64,000 bases of DNA from Elgaria multicarinata webbii (GCF_023053635.1 NC_086192.1:10217001-10281000); one strand, 5' to 3'. Counted from the stretch's first letter, positions 32,560 through 44,645 are shown. Notes: generated from the sequence alone by a model not told the origin. Made by a program: numbers and translations.

Positions 32560-32917
32560 ATCACATTGGGAGGAGGGCCTTCTCTGCTGTGGCGCCCCAG
32601 CTGTGGAAGGAGCTCCCTAAAGAAGTTCCCCTGGCACCTATACTACACTCTTTTAGACGCCAGGTTTTTATTTTCTCAGCATTTTAACAGTCTATCACAT
32701 TAATTTAAACTTTGCTGTTTTAAATTTGTATTTTAAATCTGTATCAATTTCTGCATTGCTACTTGATTTTATCCTGGTTGTGTTTTTATATTGTATTTTA
32801 TATTATGCTTTTATGCTGTTTGTTTTATATTTTGGTTTCTATGGTTCTAATTTTTGTAAGCCGCCCAGAGAGCTTTGGCTATTGGGCGGTATAAAAATTG
32901 AAATAAATAATAAATAG
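32560..32917 (+). mobile_element. L2-type LINE, ORF2 end and 3' tail
   Basis: gagggccttctctgctgtgg codes for the RAFSAVAP-type block. It is followed by gaaggagctccctaaagaag, an AT-rich 3' UTR and the closing ctattgggcggtataaaaat with AATAAATAA units. Confidence 0.85.
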
Positions 32918-33734
32918 GGTACCCAAATGGCAGCTTCGTCAGACACTCTGTACCCTGAGAGTCAAAACGTGTATAGCCATGTGCCATGCACACACACACA
33001 CAGAAAGGCAGAAGCCCCCTCAACATTTCAATTTCAGAAGTGCCCCAGATATGGGGACGTGCGTGCAAAACTTCACGTGTATTACAGCGTTCTGCTATTT
33101 CTTAGCAACATCTCTAAACGCTTTGCTGTTAGGAATTTGGAATTGGTCACTGTCTTTTTGGCTGGTGACTGGGCACCGCTCTTTATTTTAACAGCCAAAT
33201 GGGTCAATGATCTTACTTTGCCCGGAGTCCCTTTTCCAAGTGAGCAACAGACGGGAACCCGTTCCAAATTGGTTTAATAGCACAGGCCTATATCCGAAGT
33301 CCAGTTAAATTTGCTGGTCCTTTCTTCACAAGCCAGGTGGTCCTGCCCTGCCGGGAACTTGCCGTAGGGCTGCCTTTCAGAGATTCTTGCCAGTTTTCAC
33401 TGGCAATGGCAGACGCATTTCACTTAAATACGGTAACATCCCTCATGCCACTGTTCGCAGAATCTGGTTTCACCCACACTTCTGGGGGCTGCAGCTTTTT
33501 AAAAGTTTATTTAAGAGAATGTTTCTAGACCTCATGAGAGAGGAAAGCTTAATGACCTGGCAATTCGTATCCACTCAACACTTGGGAGTAAAAACAATGC
33601 TGGCTTTGCTGCACTAACTACTAGGTGGGATTTGCTCCTATCTACTGCCTATTGTATATTCTCCAAGTCCCCTTAACTTATATCCTGAAGCTAGTAGTTG
33701 TCAACCTTTCCAGACTAGGGAATGATTTTTAACT

Positions 33735-34030
33735 TTTTGACCCGTTCTCTCTCTTCCTTGATCTCTCCATCTTCCCCACAGCCTCCCAGGCACATATATC
33801 TTCTCTACCTTTTTGCTTTCCTTGTCTTTTTCCACTCTCCTGTGTTCTCATCCTCCGTCTGTCCATGTTTTTCCCCCCTGCTCTGGGGGAAAACATTTTT
33901 TCTCCTGTCTGTCTCTCCTCCTAGTCCTCTCTGCCCATCTTTCATCTTTGCCTCTTCCTCCACCTCTATCCGTCTTTTCTGTGCATCTTTCTCCTTCTCC
34001 CTTTCTCTGTCCCACCTTCCTCCTTCACCG
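33735..34030 (+). repeat. pyrimidine-rich low-complexity tract
   Basis: It is almost entirely C and T with short breaks (ctctctcttccttgatctct and similar). The 105- and 94-codon open frames here are composition artefacts. Confidence 0.8.
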
Positions 34031-34477
34031 GGGGCTTAGAATCCCCGGATCACCGATAAACGTGCATGGGGAGCATTTGGTTTTAGGGATACTTTAGCTC
34101 GCAATCCACAATAGATGGTCTCTTGACTCTGCATGGCAATACCTATTAGGAAAGAAGTACCAGCAGATTTTAACTAGGGAACTGAGAGGGTGGTTAATAC
34201 CAGCTCCTTCCCCAACCAGAGAAAACAGATCTGGAAGTGATTTTTAAGGGCAGAATTGTCACCATCAGCAGGGGGTAGAGATGAATGAAGGGGGTACCTC
34301 CCCCCCCCCCCCACCCGCCACAGTGTAACTATGAAGAATGGTTATGTGTAAGGGAACCAGATTGTTATCTGGACTTTTTAGTTGCTTCCAAATGGAACTA
34401 CATCAAGAAACTACCTTACATTAAATCAGAGCATTGATCCCTCTGGTTCACTTCAAGTTAAAATATACAAGACATAC

Positions 34478-34700
34478 ATTCTGGTGGAGCATGGGAAAGT
34501 GCTTTCTCAGCGGTGGCACCCTGGTTGTGGAATAACCTCCCATTGGAGGACCGACTGGTGCCGGCACTGGTGTCATTTCGGCGCCAAGTTAAAACACGGC
34601 TTTTTGTTAAAGCCTTTGAAGGCTACAATTATCCAAGGCGGCGCATAGTTTTAATTGTTTTCATTTCTCTCACTGCTTTTCAACGGGTTTTAGTTTGTTA
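34478..34700 (+). mobile_element. L2-type LINE ORF2 end (diverged subfamily)
   Basis: gtgctttctcagcggtggca, then 'ctggttgtggaataacctccc' and 'cgccaagttaaaacacggct' code for the FSAVAPWLWNNLP..FRRQVKTRLF pattern, with one frame change between blocks. Confidence 0.7.
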
Positions 34701-35054
34701 ATGACTTAATGCATTTTTGGCTGTGGATTCTTCGCGCCCTCTTGACTGCTGAAAGACGGATACTACAACGTTGGGAAGATAAAAGTTCACTGCCGATAAT
34801 GCAATGGATGGATAGCAACGTTTGAAAAAGTGGTATACAGGCACCATTCACGAACGGACTTACACTTGGATATTTGGTCTGCCTTTACTGAAGTTTACGT
34901 GTAATTTATCTCCACCCCCTTTCTCCCCCGTTTTTCATTTAGAACATTGTAATATTTGAAAATGAGGCCTTTGAAGTATGTAGTTACACTTGCATTTTTT
35001 CTGTTTGTTTTGTTTTATTTTGTTAAAACTTATAATAAAAATAAAAACGGCGAT

Positions 35055-35180
35055 GTATTATCTCCAGTATCAGAGGCAGCATACTTCTATACGCCAGTTG
35101 CCGGGGGATATGGACAAGAGGATGTTCTAGTTCTTGGACTAGAGAGGCCTTTGGTCTGATCCTGCCGGGGCTCTTCTCAC
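35055..35180 (+). mobile_element. CR1-like LINE 3' UTR remnant (second subfamily)
   Basis: tatctccagtatcagaggca, a shortened middle, and 'cctttggtctgatcctgcc' remain. Confidence 0.7.
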
Positions 35181-36149
35181 ACCCTTAGTGCTAGCCCCAC
35201 TGGAACATGCCCAGCGCTAACAACGTGAGAAGCCGTCTGCCGCCAGAACGGGGCAGCGTTAACCATGCAGAGAGAGCTCTCCGCGTCAGGTGAAAGGATT
35301 TCGCAAGGGCATCCCCCCACATGATGGCACTCCAGCTTTTATTTTCGATTTTAAAAAGCATTAGAAAAAAGCACGGAAGTCAGGCCTTGCTGGGACTGCT
35401 AGCCGTCATAGGCAAGATGGAACCTCCAAGTTCTGTAACAGTATACCTGGAATCGCACCCTAGAAGCAGTCGAATTTTGGAAAGACAGCTGAGCTAAAGG
35501 AGCCTTTGACCTGATTCAGCAAAGGCGGTTCTCTTGGTTTTTAGCTCGTACTTCACCACCCAGCTCTACTCCCCCCCCCCACTCCCACCACAGCATTTTC
35601 CAACTTAAATCTGAAAGCCATGATGGATAGCAACTCAGCAAGTGCAAGCGGGCCACAGAAAACGTGTACAATGTTGCTCACCCCTGGGCCTAGGAATCTG
35701 CTGCTACAGCCATTGCCACGACAGGACTAGGGAATTTGAACTCGCAACCTGAGGCTCCCTTTTTGATGGGGATTTTTTTGGGGGTGGGGGGGAACTCTTG
35801 TTTCTTTGAATGAGTCAGGACTGGAGTCCTCAGATGTGGCTAGCCAAGGAACGTTGTTCCTTTTGAAGCTGCATCACAGAAACGGTCCGTTGAATTCAGG
35901 TTGCCTCGAAGGAAGGACGAAGGAAGGGAAGGATCCGGGGACATTATGCAAACTATACAATCACGGTTTCCAAAGAGGCATGTATTCATGGGTGATTTAA
36001 GTCTGAGTCACCCAGCTTTTCTCCTCCTCTCCCTGAATAGGCTCTGTTAATCACACATCCTTGATGTACAAGCAAGAAAGGGGAGTCTGTGCAGGCTGTT
36101 AGGAGCTACAAACCTGCCCTCGTTCTGGGAGGATGCCAGGGCAAGAATG

Positions 36150-36250
36150 GCACAGAGGCAGAGATCTGGATGGAAACAGCAGCCTTGGCATGCAGAACGG
36201 CCCAGGTTCAATCCCTGAGGTTTCCAGGTAGGGATGGGAAAAGCCCCTGT
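36150..36250 (+). mobile_element. SINE-like fragment
   Basis: gcatgcagaacggcccaggt then 'tcaatccctgaggtttccag' is the + orientation of the SINE family seen at 4314. Confidence 0.45.
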
Positions 36251-36609
36251 CTCCTATGGCCTAGGGCAGGGGTGAGCACCACGCGGCCCGTGGGCAAAAC
36301 GCCATCCCACCCCTGCCCCTCGCTGCTGAATTTGCAGTGGCAAACCCCCCCCATCCCCCAAACCCACCCACCCAGCGATTTTGCAAGGGAACACGGCGGA
36401 TGAGAAGGGGGCGCTCGGTCTGCGAGCAGAATTGTGCTCCTGGAAACTGCATGCCTTGTTTCTTGGCAAGATTGTTGCTGTTTTAGTTACACTGCGGCCA
36501 GGAATCTGGCGGGCATGGGGCGTGCCCCTCTCCGCAGTGGGTTCTGGGGAGGGCAAAGTGGCCCCCAGCAACCCCTGGATGTCACCCCCCCTTGACTTGG
36601 GGGAGTGGA

Positions 36610-36775
36610 GGACTGTGCAGTGGTGGAGGCCCTGTTTTGCAGGCTGAAGACACCAGGTTCAATCCTTGGTCATCTGCAGTTTAAAAGCTTAAGCTGATGA
36701 GAAAAACCCACTGCCTGTCCGACGAGACAATTCAGGACCGGATGGGCACGTACGGCAGCTTCCCATGTTACTCTG
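36610..36775 (+). mobile_element. SINE-like repeat ('acataggaagctgcc' family, forward)
   Basis: It starts 'gtgcagtggtggaggccctg', has the B-box-like caggttcaatccttgg, and ends acggcagcttcccatgttac, the reverse complement of the family's usual opening. Confidence 0.6.
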
Positions 36776-37159
36776 TGGTGTGTCAGGCTAAGTGTTTCTA
36801 GACATGATGGGGGGTGGTGGAAAATTTAGGCGGCGAACTCATGCCTGCCGTAAGGTCTGCCTCCAACCTGTTCTACGGCCTCAGCAGAAAAGAGATCCTA
36901 TCGCTAATGTGAATTGCCCGGGGTCCCTCTCTCCATACGGGGTATGGCAAAGGGTATGCCAAAGGTATTCCCCATGATGGTACAGGGCCTTTGTTATCAC
37001 TCCACGGCAGACTTTATAAAAATGCCCAGAATAAAAACAGTTGCCCGGGGACAAATCACTGACTGTCGTCTCTTTGTGGCTTTTTAGGTTTTGTGCTTTG
37101 GGGGTGGATTGTGGGTGGGTGGGAAAGTCCTGGGTGGTGTCTTTTAGTTTTAAAGGTAA

Positions 37160-37245
37160 CCCTGTTGTGGTGTGTTGGACTGGAAAGTCTTAGATTCAAA
37201 TCCTGCCCTAGGCCTGAAGCTCAGTCGTACACAGATCAGCCGATC
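37160..37245 (+). mobile_element. tRNA-SINE head
   Basis: ttgtggtgtgttggactgga and cttagattcaaatcctgccc are the A- and B-box regions of a squamate tRNA-SINE. The body in this orientation is missing. Confidence 0.55.
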
Positions 37246-37311
37246 TGAACCCCAAAACATTATTGTGGGGTGTCACAGTGGTGGGGGACCGTTCACACAT
37301 GCTGTTCTTCC

Positions 37312-37385
37312 TCAGAGCTTCACAACAACCCTGCGAGGTAGATGAGGCTGAGAAAGAGTGGCCTCAAGACCACCGAGATTTGTGG
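37312..37385 (-). mobile_element. SINE body fragment, reverse
   Basis: cttcacaacaaccctgcgag followed by 'gatgaggctgagaaagag' is the antisense of the SINE 'cctacctcgcagggttgttg' body. Confidence 0.6.
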
Positions 37386-38454
37386 ATGGAGGGTGGGGGA
37401 GTCCCAACACGTCACACACACACACCTGACCACAAATACATACATCCTTATCATGTACAATTCCTTTGTCTACTTTATTGAGTACAACTCCTTTGTCTAT
37501 TTCACACTCCCATAGAGAATTTCTCCCAGCCCTTTTTTGCTGTGCACATGACCAAATTAATGGACTGGGCGTGGCATACCACTCTGTACAAATACACGGC
37601 TTTTAAAAGAAGAAAAATAAGCCAAGATCACAGCTTTCTTCAGAGGAGAACCGGAGTGATGGAGGGGTGAACAACCACGCCTTCGGGAATGCCAGAAATG
37701 TGCAAACTGCCCCGCACACGGCGGTCCCAAGGACATGGCGAAGGAGTTTCATACAAAGGTGATTCTCCTAAAGCCCTGTAAAACAGATTCATTGCAAGAA
37801 AGGGAAAACCCTCCACGGAACTGGGAAGCTAAAACGCATATAGTTTATTGGTTTCCATAATATCTCGAGAATATTATGGATAATATTTTCACTTGCCCCA
37901 TGGACTCCTTCCACCTGGGTGATATGACCCAAGAAGAGGTCCATTTCTTACTCTGCCCCACCTCACCAGACGGTGATGCAAACAACTTTAACGGTCAGTA
38001 TTTATTTACTTTTATGAGCAGTCATTTCCTGCAGCGATAAAAAATGCTTGCCGCATTAAAACACACACACACACACCCTTTTCCCTGACTCTCCACTGAT
38101 ACCAGGCAGACAGAGTGTACGGTGATTCAGGACAAACCCAGAGTTCCCCCAGAGTTTGAATCAGTCATAATATATTACATTGCAGCAGAAATCCTGGAGC
38201 TGCTCCAAAAGGAAGCATTGATGCTGCACCTACCAAGGGCACTTTGGACGAGACCAGCACCATCGCAGGATCTACCCCTTGAAACTGTAGATTATCTTTC
38301 TGTTCCAGCATTTAAAAGCAGATGGAGTGGCTGGTTTGAAAAACCACTTTTATCTGATATATGCAGTTGAAAGCAGCAAATAATAACACTAATAATGAGA
38401 ATTTGGGAATTCAGCCGAGAGGTCAGATTGGTTTTAAATTGTTAAAGGCTGCAA

Positions 38455-38535
38455 ACCTACGCGTGTTTACGTCAGAGTAAAGCCTACTCAACAGAGTGGG
38501 AATTACTACTAAGTAAGACATATGCAGGATTTGCA
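38455..38535. repeat. short inverted-repeat element (family H type)
   Basis: 'cgtcagagtaaagcctactc' and 'attactactaagtaagac' are two diverged arms. Confidence 0.4.
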
Positions 38536-39805
38536 CTCAAAGCTTATGAAGCTGTTTCAAGAGGGTTTTTTTTAAGGAATCGAAATCAACTCTTCATCTC
38601 AGCTGATCATGAAATTCAAATTATTATCATCATAATTATTATTATTAATTAGGAATACTTGTATACTACTTGATACAACAAAATCTGTAAAAGCTTTACA
38701 TGCCAAGGTATTAAAAACACACACCTTCTGTCCCTCTCAATGGCTGCAGATTTCAATATATGAGAACCCAAATGTAACCTCTTGCAAATGCTTTTTATGA
38801 TGCTATTTCTCCCCTGCTCCTTCACAACCCTTCAAATCTCTCCCCAAATTCCAATTTTTCTTTTGGTTTAGCCTCTTAGGCCTCAGCCTAAACTGAACCA
38901 AAGCACAGATCTAGTACAGCGGAAATTGTTCATCTTTACGTTCCATAAGACTGTAATCTACATGGGGCAGGGACCTGCCGTTTCCTGAAGTTACTCCATA
39001 AAGCACTTCCAGCAGCATTATATAAATGTGTGTGTGTTTGTGTTGAGCACTTATTTTGATTAGAAGTTGACGAAAACTACCGACCCCCTCTTTTCACGCA
39101 CAACGAAGTCGGGATTTGAGTTTGTACATGCCAAGCGCAATCCGTCCACCTGCACGAGAGCAAGCCCCATTCAATTCAATGGAGCTTCAGGTATTACGCC
39201 CTGCTAAACCATCCACCTTTCCAACACTCACTGGCTCATGTCGGGTTAAATCCTTGTGGGTCTTCCTCCGCCCACTTTTACCATGCTGTTATGATCCATT
39301 TAAAAGGGTTTAAAGACGTACCCGTCTAGAATTTCCTTCACATCTGTGCCTCCTTTTCAGAAAACGTCCTCGTTTTTTTTTTTTTAAATAAACTTCCCCC
39401 CACCTCCCCTTCTGTCAGAGTTGCCTTATTGTCTACGGGGCTGTATTAGGAACATGTAATTCCGTCGGTTTCGGATATACTTTGTGGGAGGAGATGGTTT
39501 ACTTTGCGGAGAGAAAGGGAACAGCTCCGTTACTGCAAGATTTCTGGAACCACTTACACTTGGGAGATGTTTGAAAGCTATTCCTTCGTTTCTAACCGAG
39601 TGTTAAGACCAACCCAAGTTAACACTCATCCAGTTTAAATCTTCCTCCTTCTTTGCTTCCAAGTGCTCCTGAGGCCTTGTGGGCTAACCGTTAAGCCTGC
39701 GTGGCTACCATAATTTCTTGCCAGAGTAGGGAAGCTGTATGCGTCCAGAAGTTTTGAACTCCCATAAGCCCAAGCCAGCATGGACAGGGATGGATGGGGA
39801 TGATG

Positions 39806-39808
<3 letters not shown>

Positions 39809-39848
<40 letters not shown>
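39809..39848 (+). repeat. (GA)n microsatellite
   Basis: About twenty GA units directly abut the CR1 copy at 39852. Confidence 0.95.
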
Positions 39849-39851
<3 letters not shown>

Positions 39852-40335
39852 GAATCATAGAATAGCAGAGTTGGAAGGAGCCTAAAAGGCCAACCCCCTG
39901 CTCAATGCAGGAATCCACCTTAAAGCATCCCTGACAGATGGTAGTCCAGCTGCCTCTTGAAGGCCTCTAGTGTGGGAGAGCCCACCACCTCCCTAGGTAA
40001 CTGGTTCCATTGTTGTACTGATCTAATAGTCAGGAAGTTTTTCCTGATGTCCAGCCGGAATCTGGCTTCCTGTAACTTGAGCCCATTATTCCATGTCCTG
40101 GACTCTGGGAGGATCGAGAAGAGATCCTGGCCCTCCTCTGTGTGACAACCTTTTAAGGATTTGAAGAGTGCTCTCATGTCTCCCCTCAATCTTCTCTTCT
40201 CCAGGCTAAACACGCCCAGTTCTTTCAGTCTCTCCTCATAGGGCTTTGTTTCCAGACCCCTGATCATCCTGGTTGCCCTATTCCAAACATGCTCCAGCTT
40301 GTCTGCATCCTTCTTGAAGTGTGGTGCGCAGAACT
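39852..40335 (-). mobile_element. CR1 LINE 3' end, long and open
   Basis: On the minus strand one frame of about 115 codons carries [60 protein letters not shown] and EAFKRQLDYHLSGML, then the ATTCTATG-type end. It is one of the least damaged copies in the window. Confidence 0.9.
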
Positions 40336-40341
40336 GGACTA

Positions 40342-40528
40342 AGACCCCAGTTCAAATCCCAATTCAATCATGAAGCTGACTGGGTTACAACTCTGCCCCC
40401 TTTGCCATCTCTCAACCAGACCCACTTTGCCGGGCTACTGGGAGGATAAAACGGGGAGGGGGGTTGCAGAAAGGCAGGATTATGTATGCCATCTGGAACG
40501 CCTTGGCAGAAAGGCAGGATAAACACGA
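40342..40528 (+). mobile_element. Sauria-SINE-like element lacking its 5' end
   Basis: The B-box region cagttcaaatcccaattcaa, 'catgaagctgactgggttac' and the body 'gctactgggaggataaaacg' follow the Sauria SINE order, with a repeated 'ggcagaaaggcaggat' at the end. Confidence 0.7.
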
Positions 40529-40650
40529 AATTATTAATTAATTGATCACGTTTCTATACCGCCCCATCGCCAAGGCTCTCTGGGCAGTTGACAAAGATTA
40601 GAAACATTAAATGTTTTTTTTAAAAATACTCCAGTAAATATAAATAAAAG
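40529..40650 (-). mobile_element. L2-type LINE 3' tail
   Basis: ttctataccgccccatcgcc then 'ggctctctgggcagttgac' is the reverse of the 'gcccagagagc..gggcggtata' L2 end. Confidence 0.8.
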
Positions 40651-40789
40651 GAAACTCTTTTCTAAGGAACAAGCTTGTTTGTACGGTGAGAGCTGACGTT
40701 GCCTGTCACGAAATGGCCAGTGGGGCAAGTCACGTAGCCATCAGAATTAAAAGGCCACCTCACATTTGCACAGGTCCGGATCCATTTTC

Positions 40790-40938
40790 GGTTAATGACA
40801 TGCCAACTATCTACAAGAGGCTGGGGTTTGGGGCCATCCCCGTTTGCCTTCAGCTCCTCCCACTGCTGGTATGTGGCCCCCGAGAGCATCTCTGAAATGG
40901 AATTCGGCCCTCGGGTTGAAGGAGGTTCAACACCCCTG
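40790..40938. repeat. dispersed repeat (family D)
   Basis: It shares 'gaaatggaattcggccctc' with 48612 (gaaatggaatttgatcctc) and ends 'gaggttcaacacccctgtgc'. Confidence 0.5.
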
Positions 40939-40943
40939 TGCTA

Positions 40944-41105
40944 CAGGAACATAGAAAGCTGTTTTGTAGTAAGTCGGGGTAAGTCTAGCCCAGCATTGCC
41001 TGCTGGGAGGGACAGCGTCTCAACAGAGAAATGTCTTTCCTTCTCATCTGTTACTGGGGAGAGAGTGGGGACTGAACCTACGCTGTACCACTGAGCTCTG
41101 GGCTT
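40944..41105 (-). mobile_element. SINE-like repeat ('acataggaagctgcc' family)
   Basis: It opens aacatagaaagctgttttgt and closes with the B-box-like reverse word 'gactgaacctacgctgtacc'. The middle is diverged. Confidence 0.55.
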
Positions 41106-41980
41106 CACCTCGAGGAGTGTCCAACTGCCCTCCATGCAGTCGGGCCCCCTGAGCAGTGCAAGCGTTAGCCCTGCTGCTGGGTGACCCACGTCTGTTGAAA
41201 TCCATGGCAACTACAAAATGCATCCTGGAGCATTTAATCAAACCGCTTTACGGACTCCTTGGCGTGGAGCTCCTTTTTCTGAGGCCACCGCTTTTCTGCC
41301 TAGCGTCACGTGACACGTAATGAAAGTTCGGAACGACTGGACGTGTTCCCCGGTGGAAATCGAAAACTGCTGTAAAGAGAATATCCTCACCCCCGATAAC
41401 AAAGCACTAGATATTCATTAATCATAGGACAACAGAGAGAGAGAGAGAGACGGGGGAGACAGAATTTGACAGGGCTACGGTTTGCCAAACCTAGCGTATG
41501 TTCAGCTTTTAAAAAAAGTTCACTGGGAATCCCTCAACCCGCTTTGAACAAACATCACTTCCCCGGCCAAATGTTAAAAGCTAATACGCGTCGCGATTTC
41601 ACACAGTCGTGTCGCTAACTGCTAAAATGAAGCATTAAACAAAAGAGATAAAGGAAATGCTTAAAAAATAATTCCTCACAAGTATTTATTAATTAAACCT
41701 GCCTATGTTTTTTTTAAAAAAACACACACCATAGAATAAAAGGAATGCTATTCATCATAACCTTGTGACAGAATTCTCCTGACTCCGGTTAGCGGGCATG
41801 GAAGGTAGCCAGAGAGCAACCAAGGTTGTGACGCTTAATTTCTATGTGTCTGGAAATGAATGCATGTATTTTCATGCTGGGTTTTGCAAATGGGGGATGG
41901 CTGCAATTACAGCACCTTGAAGATAAAACACTACGCAAGACTGAAACTCAGTTAAAAAAAAAAAGCTATTAAGAGTATAT

Positions 41981-42303
41981 AGACCCTGTCCAGATGACAC
42001 ACTATGCCACAGTGTTTAAAATTTTGAGCTAAAACGTATGCCTTAGCGTGTCGTGTGAACCACTCCCAACCACGTTGGCTACATAACCACGGTTTAAACA
42101 CGCTCACAAAGACCCTGTTCAGATGACACGCTAAGCCATGGTGGTTAAGCCTTTTGAGCCGAACATTATGGCTTAGTGTGTCGTGGGAACCATTCCTAAC
42201 CAGGGTGGCTGCATAACCACAGCTGAAACACACTCACTCACCATTTACTGATCAAAGGGTTAGTGGCCTAAAAATGGCTTAGCGTGTTGTCTGAACAGGC
42301 CCA
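41981..42303. mobile_element. MITE with internal 129-bp tandem duplication (family G-like)
   Basis: The left end gaccctgtccagatgacaca recurs as gaccctgttcagatgacacg at 42111. The right end ggcttagcgtgttgtctgaa is the inverse of these. The element therefore has two left ends and one right end. Confidence 0.65.
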
Positions 42304-42450
42304 TGAATAGGGTCCACTCATAATATTAAACAGAGGTCAAGATCCCAAGGGTCCCATGTGGGAGCGTAAATCAATCCCGTACATGCACAAAGAGTTTCTC
42401 TCATCTCTACTTTCCGTTATGACCCCCTCATGCTGAATGAGGCACCCTTC

Positions 42451-42735
42451 TAGAATAATAGAATACTAGAGTTGGAAGGGGCCTATAAGGCCATCGAGTC
42501 TAACCCCCTGCTCAATGCAGGAATCCACCCTAAAGCATCCCTGACAGGTGGTTGTCCAGCTGCCTCTTGAAGGCCTCTAGTGTGGGAGAGCCCACAGCCT
42601 CCCTAGGTAACTGGTTCCATTGTCGTACTGCTCTAAAAGTCAGGGAGTTTTTCCTGATGTCCAGCCGTGATCTGGCTTCCTGTAACTTGAGCGCAGTATT
42701 CCGTGTCCTGCACTCTGGGAAGATCGAGAAGAAGA
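42451..42735 (-). mobile_element. CR1 LINE 3' end, cut short
   Basis: The ATTCTATG-type end and ORF2 tail (ARSRLDIRKNSLTFRAVRQW) are present. The copy stops abruptly in 'gggaagatcgagaag', where unrelated sequence starts. Confidence 0.85.
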
Positions 42736-43320
42736 TTCCCCCAGGTCCTTCAGGAGCAATGTTGCGAAGTATACTGATGGTTTCACTTGAGAATAATATA
42801 AAGCAGTCAGCCCACTTGATAAGATTTCCCTGTGCATACAAGCCTAAATGTTTGGCCACTGAACAAGACTTTCTGGTCGAAACGCAACTGTGCAATTGAA
42901 AGAGAGCCCTTTTTTTAAAAAAAGTAATTCATTGTATGTACAATTTGGAATCACAAGTGCGCCTATGTTAAAATACTGTTGTTTTTAATTTATCTGTTTT
43001 GTATTAAATTTTGTACATTTCATTGTCCTTAACTTTGTTCTTATCTTTAATTTGTATTCTGTTAAGACTAGAACCTTTTTGTGTGTGTGCCAATACAGTA
43101 TCGTGCTTGCGAGCAGTGGCTGTTTAGAATACCTTCTATGGGCTTCCTTTGAATATTTGGAATTATACTGTATATTGTGGGAAGTGACATCTGATTATCT
43201 ATATTGTTTGGAACTTTTAAGTCAGTCCCGAGAAAAATTAGCCCACGGTACTAATCAACTTTGCACACTAGCCACTGAGGAGTCGAAACGCATCTGGCCA
43301 AATTGATTAAGTCTACTGAG
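42736..43320 (+). repeat. unassigned inserted segment, possibly a Penelope-like retroelement remnant
   Basis: Two 'gtcgaaacgca' words (42880 and 43280), each preceded by 'gccactga', are spaced about 400 bp apart. Such GAAACG words in direct repeats are a known mark of Penelope-like element ends, where hammerhead motifs occur. No coding domain is recognisable, so the assignment is tentative and the copy is a decayed fragment. Confidence 0.3.
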
Positions 43321-43324
43321 CATT

Positions 43325-43470
43325 TTCTGTTTATTTATTTATTTAATACATTTCTATACCGCCCAATAGCCGGAGCTCTCTGGGCGGTTCACAAAAATTA
43401 AAACCATTCAAAGTACAAAACAACAGTATAAAACCATAATATAAAATACAATATAGTTTGATTGTTTTGT
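43325..43470 (-). mobile_element. L2-type LINE 3' tail
   Basis: TTTA units then ttctataccgcccaatagcc, 'ggagctctctgggcggttca' and an AT-rich 3' UTR, in reverse orientation. Confidence 0.85.
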
Positions 43471-44351
43471 TGTATTATTGTACATGTGAAATGCTCTGTG
43501 TATGTTACTTTTAACATTATATTTTAGTTCATAAAATTGCATTTTTAACCTGTTTCCTATTTAGATCCGTCCTTTATTCAGAATTATCATGAGGACTAGA
43601 ATTTTACTTTATTTTTAGGAGAATGCTCACAGCTCAGTGAATCCAGAGCACCTGCTTTGAATGGAAAAGGTCCCAGTATTAACTTCCAAGTAGGGCTGGT
43701 GAAACTCTAAAGTTTCATTTGAAACTCTAAAGAGCAAATCAGCGTAGATAATGCTCAGCTAGGCGGAGCAAAGATTCAGTGTAAAACAACTTTCTAAGCA
43801 TGTCAGGAGGATAGAAAATCCCAGTATTTGCACTGGGTCCTGTTGGATCCAGAAATATTTAAAAACATTTGCTGCAGAATAATTTTTACCCATCTGCAAT
43901 TTTAACTGGTAGATTAATCGATGGAAAAGGAATGAAATCTGAACCAACAAGCACTGTTATAGATGATATACATTTCACTAGAACCTGTTTTCGGTTCCTT
44001 TATGTTAAGCTTAATTTCCCATTTTAGCCTCTCTCTAAAATGTAATGAGATTATTTGATTTAAGCCTTCTTATTAAGGCCACGTTTTGGCAGAGGAGAGT
44101 GAGGAATAGAACACAAGGTTGCACACAGAACACACTTGATTAAGTATTTAACTGAATTCAGTGGGACTTAAAAGTGCTTAAATCTGGATAGAACAATGCC
44201 CATGTTAGATCAATGTTCTTTTCACCCAAGGACGAGATCCAAACAGCCCTTAAGCACGACTCCACCATTCCAACGACAGAGGGTTCAAAAGCACTTTATT
44301 GATTAGTAATCAAGGCCTGGTCTCTTCAAAGGGAGCAATCAGACAAAAGCC

Positions 44352-44515
44352 TCCATTTTTTTTTTGGAGGTGGTTCTGCTAACATTTCCCCCCCTTTTTA
44401 AGCAAGGGGGGAAATGTTAGCAGAACCACCTCCAAAAAAAAATGGAGGTGGTTCTGCAAACATTTCCCCCCCTTTAAAGCAATTCAAAGGGGGAATGTTA
44501 GCAGAACCACCTCCA
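44352..44515. repeat. two adjoining long inverted repeats
   Basis: The arm ggaggtggttctgctaacat (from 44366) is matched by its exact inverse at 44410-44433. A second arm from 44443 (gaggtggttctgcaaacatt) is matched by its inverse at 44491-44515. All four arms are copies of one sequence in alternating orientation. Confidence 0.9.
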
Positions 44516-44540
44516 TTTTTAACACCCAGACAGTCTTAAA

Positions 44541-44645
44541 ATTAAATTTTATTTATTTATTGCCGTTGTATACCGCCCCATAGCTGACGCTCTCTGGGCG
44601 GTTCACATAAGATAAAATTAAACTGAAAATAAAGCAGCTACTGGG
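44541..44645 (-). mobile_element. L2-type LINE 3' tail
   Basis: ttatttatttattgccgttg, then 'gtataccgccccatagctga' and 'ctctctgggcggttcacat'. It lies 25 bp after the double hairpin. Confidence 0.8.

Noticed and set aside
38122-38370. 82-codon frame with YIAAEILEL, resembling the histone H2A helix YLTAEILEL
   Set aside because: The likeness covers about ten residues only. Neither the H2A start nor its C-terminal part follows, so it is best taken as chance.
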